Of a DNA stretch of 64,000 nt, positions 1-12,518 are shown in pieces. The stretch is from contig JAWQEG010001234.1 of NCBI GenBank assembly GCA_033782935.1, positions 1,248,501 through 1,312,500 of the forward strand, read 5' to 3'. Each line of letters opens with the position of its first letter. Position 1 is the stretch's first letter. The position numbers and the translations under genes are program-made. The notes beneath the pieces are model-generated. The model saw only the letters and a list, made by a program, of their open reading frames with translations. It had not been told where the DNA came from and ran no database searches. The stretch is from Petrolisthes cinctipes. Taxonomy: Eukaryota; Arthropoda; Malacostraca; Decapoda; Porcellanidae.

Positions 1-169
1 GTTTTGGGCCTGTATCTGAGTAGGCATGTACAGATCGCTTCTGGGACCCCAAAATATTGAATTTTCGGGTGTTTGGAGTTTGAATTTGGGATATAAACGG
101 GTACAGAATATGCATGCACCTATCAACTTTGGACACTTAAAATATCGATTATTAGCATGTTTTGGGCCT

Positions 170-184
170 ATATTTTGAAAATAT
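170..184. other. Dyad symmetry in the monomer tail, A/T form (example)
   Basis: ATATTTTGAAAATAT is a perfect 7-bp inverted repeat around a single G. It precedes the 'tctagcactga' ending in many L and S1 monomers. Monomers with 'gaaaacattc' have one mismatched pair, and S3 monomers have lost it. Confidence 0.85.
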
Positions 185-522
185 TCTAGCACTAAGTAGG
201 CTTGTACAGATCACTTCTGGGACCCCAAAATATCGAATTTTCGGGTGTTTTGAGCCTGAATTTGAAATATAAACGGGTACAGAAGATGCATGCACATATC
301 GACTTTGGACACTTAAAATATCAATTTTTAGCATGTTTTGAGCCTATATTTTGAAAACATTCTAACACGGAGTAGGGATGTACAGATCGCTTCTGGGACC
401 CCAAAATATCGAATTTTCGGGTGTTTTGGGCCTGAATTTGAGATATAAAAGGGTACGGAAGATGCATGCACATATCGACTTTTGGGCACCTAAAAGATCG
501 ATTTTCAGTTTGTTTTGGGCCT

Positions 523-537
523 GTATTTTGAAAATAC
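523..537. other. Dyad symmetry in the monomer tail, G/C form (example)
   Basis: GTATTTTGAAAATAC occupies the same place as the A/T form but in monomers ending 'tctaacacgga'. The outer pair changes from A:T to G:C on both arms at once, so the symmetry is kept. Confidence 0.85.
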
Positions 538-3500
538 TCTAACACGGAGTAGGCAAGTACAGATCGATTCTGGGATCCCAAAATATCGAATTTTCGGGTG
601 TTTTGGGTCTGAATTTGAGATATCGTCTTAGGGCACCTAAAATATCGATTTTGAGCATGTTTTGGGCCTATATTTTGAAAATATTCTAGCACTGAGTAGG
701 CATGTACAGATCGCTTCAGGGACCCAAAAATATCGAATTTTCAGGTGATTTGGGCATGAATTTGAGATATCGACTTTGGGCACCTAAAATATATATTTTT
801 AGCATGTTTTGGGCCCATATTTTGAAAATATACTAGCACTAAGTAGGCTTGTACAGATCACTTCTGGGACCCCAAAATATCGAATTTTCGAGTGTTTTGA
901 GCCTGAATTTGAGATATAAACGGGTACGGAAGATACATGCACATATCGACTTTTGGGCACCTAAACGATCGATTTTTAGTATGTTTTGGGCCAGTATTTT
1001 GAAAATTCTCTAACACGGAGTAGGCAAGTACAGATCGCTTCTGGGACCCCAAAATATCGAATTTTCGGGTGTTTTGGGCCTGAATTTGAGATATCGTCTT
1101 TGGGCACGTAAAATATCGATTTTGAGCATGTTTTGGGCCTATATTTTGAAAATATTCTAGTACTGACTAGGCATGTACAGATCGCATCATGAACCCCAAA
1201 ATATCGAATTTTCGGGTGATTTGGGCATGAATTTGAGATATCGACTTTGGGCACCTAAAATATATATTTTTAGCATGTTTTGGGCCTATATTTTGAAAAT
1301 ATTCTAGCACTAAGTAGGCTTGTACAGATCACTTCTGGGACCCCAGAATATCGAATTTTCGGGTGTTTTGAGCCTGAATTTGAGATCTAAACGGGTACGG
1401 AAGATGCATGCACATATCGACTTTTGGGCACCTAAAAGATTGATTTTCAGTATGTTTTGGGCCTGTATTTTGAAAATGCTCTAACACGGAGTAGGCAAGT
1501 ACAGATCGCTTCTGGGACCCCATAATATCGAAGTTTCGGGTGTTTTGGGCCTGAATTTGAGATATCGACTTTGGGCACCTAAAATATCGATTTTAAGCAT
1601 GTTTTGAGCCTATATTTTGAAAACATTCTAGCACTGAGTAGGCATGTACAGATCGCTTCTGGGACCCAAAAATACCGAATTTTCGGGTATTTTGAGGTTG
1701 AATTTAATATATAAACAGGTGCAGAAGATGCATACATATTGACTTTGGGCACCTAAAATATCGATTTTCAGCATGTTTTGGGCCTGTATCTGAGTAGGCA
1801 TGTACAGATCGCTTCTGGGACCCCAAAATATCGAATTTTCGGGTGTTTGGAGCCTGAATTTGAGATATAAACGGGTACAGAAGATGCATGCACATATCGA
1901 CTTTTGGGCACCTAAAAGATCGATTTTCAGTATGTTTTGGGCCTGTATTTTGAAAATACTCTAACACGGAGTAGGCAAGTACAGATCGCTTCTGGGACCC
2001 CAAAATATAGAATTTTCGGGTGTTTTGGGCCTGAATTTGAGATATCGTCTTTGGGCACCTAAAATATCGATTTTGAGCATGTTTTCGGCCTATATTTTGA
2101 AAATATTCTAACACTGAGTAGGCATGTACAGATCGCTTCAGGAACCCAAAAATATCGAATTTTCGGGTGATTTGGGCATGAATTTGAGATATCGACTTTG
2201 GGCACCTAAAATATAGATTTTTAGCATGTTTTGGGCCTATATTTTGAAAATATTCTAGCACTAATCAGGCTTGTACAGATCACTTCTGGGACCCCAAAAT
2301 ATCGAATTTTCGGGTGTTTTGAGCCTGAATTTGAGATATAACTGGGTACGGAAGATGCATGCACATATCGACTTTTGGGCACCTAAAAGATCGATTTTTA
2401 GTATGTTTTGGGCCTGTATTTTGAAAATACTCTAACACGGAGTAGGCAAGTACAGATCGCTTCTGGGACCCCAAAATATCGAATTTTCGGGTGTTTTGGG
2501 CCTGAATTTTAGATATCGACTTTGGGCACCTAAAATATCGATTTTGAGCATGTTTTGGGCCTATATTTTGAAAACATTCTAGCACTGAGTAGGCATGTAC
2601 AGATCGCTTCAGGGACCCAAAAATATCGAATTTTCGGGTGATTTGGGCATGAATTTGAGATATCGACTTTGGGCACCTAAAATATATATTTTTAGCATGT
2701 TTTGGGCCCATATTTTGAAAATATACTAGTACTAAGAAGGCTTGTACAGATCACTTCTGGGACCCCAAAATATCGAATTTTCGGGTGTTTTGAGCCTGAA
2801 TTTGAGATATAAACGGGTACGGAAGATACATGCACATATCGACTTTTGGGCACCTAAACGATCGATTTTCAGTATGTTTTGGGCCAGTATTTTGAAAATT
2901 CTCTAACACGGAGTAGGCAAGTACAGATCGCTTCTGGGACCTCAAAATATCGAATTTTCGGGTGTTTTGGCCTGAATTTGAGATATCGTCTTTGGGCACG
3001 TAAAATATCGATTTTGAGCATGTTTTGGGCCTATATTTTGATAATATTCTAGCACTGACTAGGCATGTACAGATCGCTTCATGGACCCCAAAATATCGAA
3101 TTTTCGGGTGATTTGGGCATGAATTTGAGATATCGACTTTGGGCACCTAAAATATAGATTTTAAGCATGTTTTGGGCCTATATTTTGAAAATATTCTAGC
3201 ACTAAGTAGGCTTGTACAGATCACTTCTGGGACCCCAGAATATCGAATTTTCGGGTGTTTTGAGCCTGAATTTGAGATCTAAACGGGTACGGAAGATGCA
3301 TGCACATATCGACTTTTGGGCACCTAAAAGATTGATTTTCAGTATGTTTTAGGCCTGTAATTTGAAAATGCTCTAACACGGAGTAGGCAAGTACAGATCG
3401 CTTCTGGGACCCAAAAATATCGAAGTTTCGGGTGTTTTGGGCCTGAATTTGAGATATCGACTTTGGGCACCTAAAATATCGATTTTAAGCATGTTTTGAG

Positions 3501-6500
3501 CCTATATTTTGAAAACATTCTAGCACTGAGTAGGCATGTACAGATCGCTTCTGGGACCCAAAAATACCGAATTTTCGGGTATTTTGAGGTTGAATTTAAT
3601 ATATAAACAGGTGCAGAAGATGCATACATATTGACTTTGGGCACCTAAAATATCGATTTCCAGCATGTTTTGGGCCTGTATCTGAGTAGGCATGTACAGA
3701 TCGCTTCTGGGACCCCAAAATATTGAATTTTCGGGTGTTTGGAGTTTGAATTTGAGATATAAACGGGTACAGAATATGCATGCACCTATCAACTTTGGAC
3801 ACTTAAAATATCGATTATTAGCATGTTTTGGGCCTATATTTTGAAAATATTCTAGCACTAAGTAGGCTTGTACAGATCACTTCTGGGACCCCAAAATATC
3901 GAATTTTCGGGTGTTTTGAGCCTGAATTTGAAATATAAACGGGTACAGAAGATGCATGCACATATCGACTTTGGACACTTAAAATATCAATTTTTAGCAT
4001 GTTTTGAGCCTATATTTTGAAAACATTCTAACACGGAGTAGGCATGTACAGATCGCTTCTGGGACCCCAAAATATCGAATTTTCGGGTGTTTTGGGCCTG
4101 AATTTGAGATATAAAAGGGTACGGAAGATGCATGCACATATCGACTTTTGGGCACCTAAAAGATCGATTTTCAGTTTGTTTTGGGCCTGTATTTTGAAAA
4201 TACTCTAACACGGAGTAGGCAAGTACAGATCGATTCTGGGATCCCAAAATATCGAATTTTCGGGTGTTTTGGGTCTGAATTTGAGATATCGTCTTAGGGC
4301 ACCTAAAATATCGATTTTGAGCATGTTTTGGGCCTATATTTTGAAAATATTCTAGCACTGAGTAGGCATGTACAGATCGCTTCAGGGACCCAAAAATATC
4401 GAATTTTCAGGTGATTTGGGCATGAATTTGAGATATCGACTTTGGGCACCTAAAATATATATTTTTAGCATGTTTTGGGCCCATATTTTGAAAATATACT
4501 AGCAATAAGTAGGCTTGTACAGATCACTTCTGGGACCCCAAAATATCGAATTTTCGAGTGTTTTGAGCCTGAATTTGAGATATAAACGGGTACGGAAGAT
4601 ACATGCACATATCGACTTTTGGGCACCTAAACGATCGATTTTTAGTATGTTTTGGGCCAGTATTTTGAAAATTCTCTAACACGGAGTAGGCAAGTACAGA
4701 TCGCTTCTGGGACCCCAAAATATCGAATTTTCGGGTGTTTTGGGCCTGAATTTGAGATATCGTCTTTGGGCACGTAAAATATCGATTTTGAGCATGTTTT
4801 GGGCCTATATTTTGAAAATATTCTAGTACTGACTAGGCATGTACAGATCGCATCATGAACCCCAAAATATCGAATTTTCGGGTGATTTGGGCATGAATTT
4901 GAGATATCGACTTTGGCACCTAAAATATAGATTTTTAGCATGTTTTGGGCCTATATTTTGAAAATATTCTAGCACTAAGTAGGCTTGTACAGATCACTTC
5001 TGGGACCCCAGAATATCGAATTTTCGGGTGTTTTGAGCCTGAATTTGAGATCTAATCGGGTACGGAAGATGCATGCACATATCGACTTTTGGGCACCTAA
5101 AAGATTGATTTTCAGTATGTTTTGGGCCTGTATTTTGAAAATGCTCTAACACGGAGTAGGCAAGTACAGATCGCTTCTGGGACCCCATAATATCGAAGTT
5201 TCGGGTGTTTTGGGCCTGAATTTGAGATATCGACTTTGGGCACCTAAAATATCGATTTTAAGCATGTTTTGAGCCTATATTTTGAAAACATTCTAGCACT
5301 GAGTAGGCATGTACAGATCGCTTCTGGGACCCAAAAATACCGAATTTTCGGGTATTTTGAGGTTGAATTTAATATATAAACAGGTGCAGAAGATGCATAC
5401 ATATTGACTTTGGGCACCTAAAATATCGATTTTCAGCATGTTTTGGGCCTGTATCTGAGTAGGCATGTACAGATCGCTTCTGGGACCCCAAAATATCGAA
5501 TTTTCGGGTGTTTGGAGCCTGAATTTGAGATATAAACGGGTACAGAAGATGCATGCACATATCGACTTTTGGGCACCTAAAAGATCGATTTTCAGTATGT
5601 TTTGGGCCTGTATTTTGAAAATACTCTAACACGGAGTAGGCAAGTACAGATCGCTTCTGGGACCCCAAAATATAGAATTTTCGGGTGTTTTGGGCCTGAA
5701 TTTGAGATATCGTCTTTGGGCACCTAAAATATCGATTTTGAGCATGTTTTCGGCCTATATTTTGAAAATATTCTAACACTGAGTAGGCATGTACAGATCG
5801 CTTCAGGAACCCAAAAATATCGAATTTTCGGGTGATTTGGGCATGAATTTGAGATATCGACTTTGGGCACCTAAAATATAGATTTTTAGCATGTTTTGGG
5901 CCTATATTTTGAAAATATTCTAGCACTAATCAGGCTTGTACAGATCACTTCTGGGACCCCAAAATATCGAATTTTCGGGTGTTTTGAGCCTGAATTTGAG
6001 ATATAACTGGGTACGGAAGATGCATGCACATATCGACTTTTGGGCACCTAAAAGATCGATTTTTAGTATGTTTTGGGCCTGTATTTTGAAAATACTCTAA
6101 CACGGAGTAGGCAAGTACAGATCGCTTCTGGGACCCCAAAATATCGAATTTTCGGGTGTTTTGGGCCTGAATTTTAGATATCGACTTTGGGCACCTAAAA
6201 TATCGATTTTGAGCATGTTTTGGGCCTATATTTTGAAAACATTCTAGCACTGAGTAGGCATGTACAGATCGCTTCAGGGACCCAAAAATATCGAATTTTC
6301 GGGTGTTTTGAGGTTGAATTTGGGATATAAACGGGTGAAGAAGATGCATACACATATTGAGTTTGGTCACCAAAAATATCGATTTTGAGCATGTTTTGGG
6401 CCTGTATTTTGAAAATACTCTAACACGGAGTAGGCAGGTACAGATCGCTTCTGGGACCCCAAAATATCGAATTTTCGGGTGTTTTGGGCCTGAATTTGAG

Positions 6501-7077
6501 ATATAAACGGGTACGGAAGATGCATGCACATATCGACTTTTGGGCACCTAAAAGATCGATTTTCAGTATGTTTTGGGTCTGTATTTTGAAAATACTCTAA
6601 CAAGGAGTAGGCAAGTACAGATCGCTTCTGGGACCCCAAAATATCGAATTTTCGGGTGTTTTGTGCCTGAATTTGAGATATCGTCTTTGGGAACCTAAAA
6701 TATCGATATTGAGCATGTTTTGGGCCTATATTTTGAAAATATTCTAGCACTGAGTAGGCATGTACAGATCGCTTCAGGGACCCAAAAATATCGAATTTTC
6801 GGGTGTTTTGGGCCTGAATTTTAGATATCGACTTTGGGCACCTAAAATATCGATTTTGAGCATGTTTTGGACCTATATTTTGAAAACATTCTAGCACTGA
6901 GTAGGCATGTACAGATCGCTTCTGGGACCCAAAAATATCGAATTTTCGGGTGTTTTGAGGTTGAATTTGGGATTTAAACGGGTGCAGAAGATGCATACAC
7001 ATATTGAGTTTGGTCACCAAAAATATCGATTTTGAGCATGTTTTGGGCCTGTATTTTGAAAATACTCTAACACGGAG

Positions 7078-7254
7078 TAGGCATGTACAGATCACTTCTG
7101 GGACCCCAAAATATCGAATTTTCGGGTGTTTTGGGCCTGAATTTGAGATATAAACGGGTACGGAAGATGCATGCACATATCGACTTTTGGGCACCTAAAA
7201 GATCGATTTTTAGTATGTTTTGGGCCAGTATTTTGAAAATTCTCTAACACGGAG
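7078..7254 (+). repeat. Example of the full-length (L) monomer, 177 bp
   Basis: A representative intact monomer running from one 'tagg' marker to the next. In order it contains the conserved 'gtacagatc' start, 'gggaccccaaaatatcg', 'aattttcgggtg', 'gatataaacgggtac', the palindromic 'TGCATGCA' segment, 'tatcgactttt', 'gggcacctaaa', 'gatcgattttta', a 'gtatgttttgggcc' box and the A/T-rich 'gtattttgaaaattctc'. The three shortened classes can each be derived from this layout by one internal deletion. L monomers carry one of three endings before 'gtagg': tctagcactga, tctaacacgga or ttctaactagga. The third is absent from block A. Confidence 0.93.
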
Positions 7255-7401
7255 TAGGCAAGTACAGATCGCTTCTGGGACCCCAAAATATCGAATTTTC
7301 GGGTGTTTTGGGCCTGAATTTGAGATATCGTCTTTGGGCACCTAAAATATCGATTTTGAGCATGTTTTGGGCCTATATTTTGAAAATATTCTAGTACTGA
7401 C

Positions 7402-7548
7402 TAGGCATGTACAGATCGCTTCATGAACCCCAAAATATCGAATTTTCGGGTGATTTGGGCATGAATTTGAGATATCGACTTTGGGCACCTAAAATATAGA
7501 TTTTTAGCATGTTTTGGGCCTATATTTTGAAAATATTCTAGCACTAAG
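7402..7548 (+). repeat. Example of the S1 short monomer, 147 bp
   Basis: In this class 'gaatttgagatat' is joined directly to 'cgactttgggcacc'. The segment of 29 bp between them in the full monomer (aaacgggtac through cacatat, consensus bases ~68-96) is missing. The lost segment is flanked by ATAT on both sides, so one deletion at a 4-bp microhomology explains it. The junction is identical in every copy I inspected, which indicates one event spread by amplification. S1 is the most common unit of block A and is present, less densely, in all other blocks. Confidence 0.92.
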
Positions 7549-8499
7549 TAGGCTTGTACAGATCACTTCTGGGACCCCAGAATATCGAATTTTCGGGTGT
7601 TTTGAGCCTGAATTTGAGATCTAAACGGGTACGGAAGATGCATGCACATATCGACTTTTGGGCACCTAAAAGATCGATTTTTAGTATGTTTTGGGCCAGT
7701 ATTTTAAAAATTCTCTAACACGGAGTAGGCAAGTACAGATCGCTTCTGGGACCTCAAAATATCGAATTTTCGGGTGTTTTGGGCCTGAATTTGAGATATC
7801 GTCTTTGGGCACGTAAAATATCGATTTTGAGCATGTTTTGTGCCTATATTTTGATAATATTCTAGCACTGACTAGGCATGTACAGATCGCTTCATGGACC
7901 CCAAAATATCGAATTTTCGGGTGATTTGGGCATGAATTTGAGATATCGACTTTGGGCACCTAAAATATAGATTTTAAGCATGTTTTGGGCCTATATTTTG
8001 AAAATATTCTAGCACTAAGTAGGCTTGTACAGATCACTTCTGGGACCCCAGAATATCGAATTTTCGGGTGTTTTGAGCCTGAATTTGAGATCTAAACGGG
8101 TACGGAAGATGCATGCACATATCGACTTTTGGGCACCTAAAAGATTGATTTTCAGTATGTTTTGGGCCTGTAATTTGAAAATGCTCTAACACGGAGTAGG
8201 CAAGTACAGATCGCTTCTGGGACCCAAAAATATCGAATTTTCGGGTGTTTTGGGTCTGAATTTGAGATATCGACTTTGGGCACCTAAAATATCGATTTTA
8301 AGCATGTTTTGAGCCTATATTTTGAAAACATTCTAGCACTGAGTAGGCATGTACAGATCGCTTCTGGGACCCAAAAATACCGAATTTTCGGGTATTTTGA
8401 GGTTGAATTTAATATATAAACAGGTGCAGAAGATGCATACATATTGACTTTGGGCACCTAAAATATCGATTTCCAGCATGTTTTGGGCCTGTATCTGAG

Positions 8500-11400
8500 T
8501 AGGCATGTACAGATCGCTACTGGGACCCCAAAATATTGAATTTTCGGGTGTTTGGAGTTTGAATTTGAGATATAAACGGGTACAGAATATGCATGCACCT
8601 ATCAACTTTGGACACTTAAAATATCGATTATTAGCATGTTTTGGGCCTATATTTTGAAAATATTCTAGCACTAAGTAGGCTTGTACAGATCACTTCTGGG
8701 ACCCCAAAATATCGAATTTTCGGGTGTTTTGAGCCTGAATTTGAAATATAAACGGGTACAGAAGATGCATGCACATATCGACTTTGGACACTTAAAATAT
8801 CAATTTTTAGCATGTTTTGAGCCTATATTTTGAAAACATTCTAACACGGAGTAGGCATGTACAGATCGCTTCTGGGACCCCAAAATATCGAATTTTCGGG
8901 TGTTTTGGGCCTGAATTTGAGATATAAAAGGGTACGGAAGATGCATGCACATATCGACTTTTGGGCACCTAAAAGATCGATTTTCAGTTTGTTTTGGGTC
9001 TGTATTTTGAAAATACTCTAACACGGAGTAGGCAAGTACAGATCGCTTCTGGGACCCCAAAATATAGAATTTTCGGGTGTTTTGGGCCTGAATTTGAGAT
9101 ATCGTCTTTGGGCACCTAAAATATCGATTTTGAGCATGTTTTGTGCCTATATTTTGATAATATTCTAGCACTGACTAGGCATGTACAGATCGCTTCATGG
9201 ACCCCAAAATATCGAATTTTCGGGTGATTTGGGCATGAATTTGAGATATCGACTTTGGGCACCTAAAATATAGATTTTAAGCATGTTTTGGGCCTATATT
9301 TTGAAAATATTCTAGCACTAAGTAGGCTTGTACAGATCACTTCTGGGACCCCAGAATATCGAATTTTCGGGTGTTTTGAGCCTGAATTTGAGATCTAAAC
9401 GGGTACGGAAGATGCATGCACATATCGACTTTTGGGCACCTAAAAGATTGATTTTCAGTATGTTTTGGGCCTGTAATTTGAAAATGCTCTAACACGGAGT
9501 AGGCAAGTACAGATCGCTTCTGGGACCCAAAAATATCGAATTTTCGGGTGTTTTGGGCCTGAATTTGAGATATCGACTTTGGGCACCTAAAATATCGATT
9601 TTAAGCATGTTTTGAGCCTATATTTTGAAAACATTCTAGCACTGAGTAGGCATGTACAGATCGCTTCTGGGACCCAAAAATACCGAATTTTCGGGTATTT
9701 TGAGGTTGAATTTAATATATAAACAGGTGCAGAAGATGCATACATATTGACTTTGGGCACCTAAAATATCGATTTCCAGCATGTTTTGGGCCTGTATCTG
9801 AGTAGGCATGTACAGATCGCTACTGGGACCCCAAAATATTGAATTTTCGGGTGTTTTGAGCCTGAATTTGAAATATAAACGGGTACAGAAGATGCATGCA
9901 CATATCGACTTTGGACACTTAAAATATCAATTTTTAGCATGTTTTGAGCCTATATTTTGAAAACATTCTAACACGGAGTAGGCATGTACAGATCGCTTCT
10001 GGGACCCCAAAATATCGAATTTTCGGGTGTTTTGGGCCTGAATTTGAGATATAAAAGGGTACGGAAGATGCATGCACATATCGACTTTTGGGCACCTAAA
10101 AGATCGATTTTCAGTTTGTTTTGGGTCTGTATTTTGAAAATACTCTAACACGGAGTAGGCAAGTACAGATCGCTTCTGGGACCCCAAAATATAGAATTTT
10201 CGGGTGTTTTGGGCCTGAATTTGAGATATCGTCTTTGGGCACCTAAAATATCGATTTTGAGCATGTTTTCGGCCTATATTTTGAAAATATTCTAACACTG
10301 AGTAGGCATGTACAGATCGCTTCAGGAACCCAAAAATATCGAATTTTCGGGTGATTTGGGCATGAATTTGAGATATCGACTTTGGGCACCTAAAATATAG
10401 ATTTTTAGCATGTTTTGGGCCTGTATTTTGAAAATATTCTAGCACTAATCAGGCTTGTACAGATCACTTCTGGGACCCCAAAATATCGAATTTTCGGGTG
10501 TTTTGAGCCTGAATTTGAGATATAACTGGGTACGGAAGATGCATGCACATATCGACTTTTGGGCACCTAAAAGATCGATTTTTAGTATGTTTTGGGCCTG
10601 TATTTTGAAAATACTCTAACAAGGAGTAGGCAAGTACAGATCGCTTCTGGGACCCCAAAATATCGAATTTTCGGGTGTTTTGTGCCTGAATTTGAGATAT
10701 CGTCTTTGGGAACCTAAAATATCGATATTGAACATGTTTTGGGCCTATATTTTGAAAATATTCTAGCACTGAGTAGGCATGTACAGATCGCTTCAGGGAC
10801 CCAAAAATATCGAATTTTCGGGTGTTTTGGGCCTGAATTTTAGATATCGACTTTGGGCACCTAAAATATCGATTTTGAGCATGTTTTGGACCTATATTTT
10901 GAAAACATTCTAGCACTGAGTAGGCATGTACAGATCGCTTCTGGGACCAAAAAATATCGAATTTTCGGGTGTTTTGAGGTTGAATTTGGGATTTAAACGG
11001 GTGCAGAAGATGCATACACATATTGAGTTTGGTCACCAAAAATATCGATTTTGAGCATGTTTTGGGCCTGTACTTTGAAAATACTCTAACACGGAGTAGG
11101 CATGTACAGATCGCTTCTGGGACCCCAAAATATCGAATTTTCGGGTGTTTTGGGCCTGAATTTGAGATATAAACGGGTACGGAAGATGCATGCACACATC
11201 GACTTTTGGGCACCTAAAAGATCGATTTTTAGTATGTTTTGGGCCAGTATTTTGAAAATTCTCTAACACGGAGTAGGCAAGTACAGATCGCTTCTGGGAC
11301 CCCAAAATATCGAATTTTCGGGTGTTTTGGGCCTGAATTTGAGATATCGTCTTTGGGCACCTAAAATATCGATTTTGAGCATGTTTTGGGCCTATATTTT

Positions 11401-12518
11401 GAAAATATTCTGGTACTGACTAGGCATGTACAGATCGCTTCATGAACCCCAAAATATCGAATTTTCGGGTGATTTGGGCATGAATTTGAGATATCGACTT
11501 TGGGCACCTAAAATATAGATTTTTAGCATGTTTTGGGCCTATATTTTGAAAATATTCTAGCACTAAGTAGGCTTGTACAGATCACTTCTGGGACCCCAGA
11601 ATATCGAATTTTCGGGTGTTTTGAGCCTGAATTTGAGATCTAAACGGGTACGGAAGATGCATGCACATATCGACTTTTGGGCACCTAAAAGATCGATTTT
11701 TAGTATGTTTTGGGCCAGTATTTTGAAAATTCTCTAACACGGAGTAGGCAAGTACAGATCGCTTCAGGGACCTCAAAATATCGAATTTTCGGGTGTTTTG
11801 GGCCTGAATTTGAGATATCGTCTTTGGGCACGTAAAATATCGATTTTGAGCATGTTTTGGTCCTATATTTTGATAATATTCTAGCACTGACTAGGCATGT
11901 ACAGATCGCTTCATGGACCCCAAAATATCGAATTTTCGGGTGATTTGGGCATGAATTTGAGATATCGACTTTGGGCACCTAAAATATAGATTTTAAGCAT
12001 GTTTTGGGCCTATATTTTGAAAATATTCTAGCACTAAGTAGGCTTGTACAGATCACTTCTGGGACCCCAGAATATCGAATTTTCGGGTGTTTTGAGCCTG
12101 AATTTGAGATCTAAACGGGTACGGAAGATGCATGCACATATCGACTTTTGGGCACCTAAAAGATTGATTTTCAGTATGTTTTGGGCCTGTAATTTGAAAA
12201 TGCTCTAACACGGAGTAGGCAAGTACAGATCGCTTCTGGGACCCAAAAATATCGAAGTTTCGGGTGTTTTGGGCCTGAATTTGAGATATCGACTTTGGGC
12301 ACCTAAAATATCGATTTTAAGCATGTTTTGAGCCTATATTTTGAAAACATTCTAGCACTGAGTAGGCATGTACAGATCGCTTCTGGGACCCAAAAATACC
12401 GAATTTTCGGGTATTTTGAGGTTGAATTTAATATATAAACAGGTGCAGAAGATGCATACATATTGACTTTGGGCACCTAAAATATCGATTTCCAGCATGT
12501 TTTGGGCCTGTATCTGAG
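8500..12518. repeat. Block A higher-order repeat, copy 3 (4,019 bp, recombinant)
   Basis: The copy begins with the HOR landmark, but after four monomers it jumps to sequence typical of the end of the HOR, closing at 9802 after 1,303 bp and 8 monomers. A second, hybrid landmark starts at 9803 and leads into 17 more monomers that include the 176-177-147-147 module seen in copy 2. Both 8500 and 9803 carry the variant 'gctactggg' in place of 'gcttctggg', which I find nowhere else. This indicates that one start was copied from the other. Confidence 0.82.

Larger units (their letters stand above)
21..3686. repeat. Block A higher-order repeat, copy 1 (3,666 bp, 23 monomers)
   Basis: Monomer lengths in order are 176, 176, 177, 147, 147, 177, 147, 147, 177, 147, 156, 177, 147, 147, 177, 147, 147, 177, 146, 147, 177, 147 and 156, totalling 3,666 bp. 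The unit after position 3686 restarts with the same landmark and is nearly identical base for base for about 2.6 kb. I use this copy as the reference for block A. Confidence 0.9.
3687..8499. repeat. Block A higher-order repeat, copy 2 (4,813 bp, 30 monomers)
   Basis: Bases 3687 to about 6304 follow copy 1 at an offset of 3,666, then 3,665 after a one-base loss near 4915 (gggcacc to ggcacc). Only scattered substitutions are visible. From about 6305 to 7402 the copy carries extra monomers (176, 177, 147, 147, 176, 177, 147 bp; 1,147 bp in total) with the variant 'ttgagtttggtcaccaaaa'. It then returns to the pattern of the end of copy 1 up to 8499. The arithmetic is exact: 3,666 + 1,147 = 4,813. 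Confidence 0.88.

Noticed and set aside
81..100. TATA-like 'gatataaac' in each monomer as a promoter
   Set aside because: It is part of the consensus and repeats hundreds of times without an adjoining gene. Satellite transcription is possible but the sequence alone does not support a promoter call.
6367..7194. Minus-strand open frame of 275 codons, and about 150 shorter ones, as protein-coding genes
   Set aside because: The translations are the monomer read repeatedly. The same monomer is open in all three minus frames, and frames break at every 176-bp or 158-bp unit. There is no domain, signal peptide or isolated gene context.
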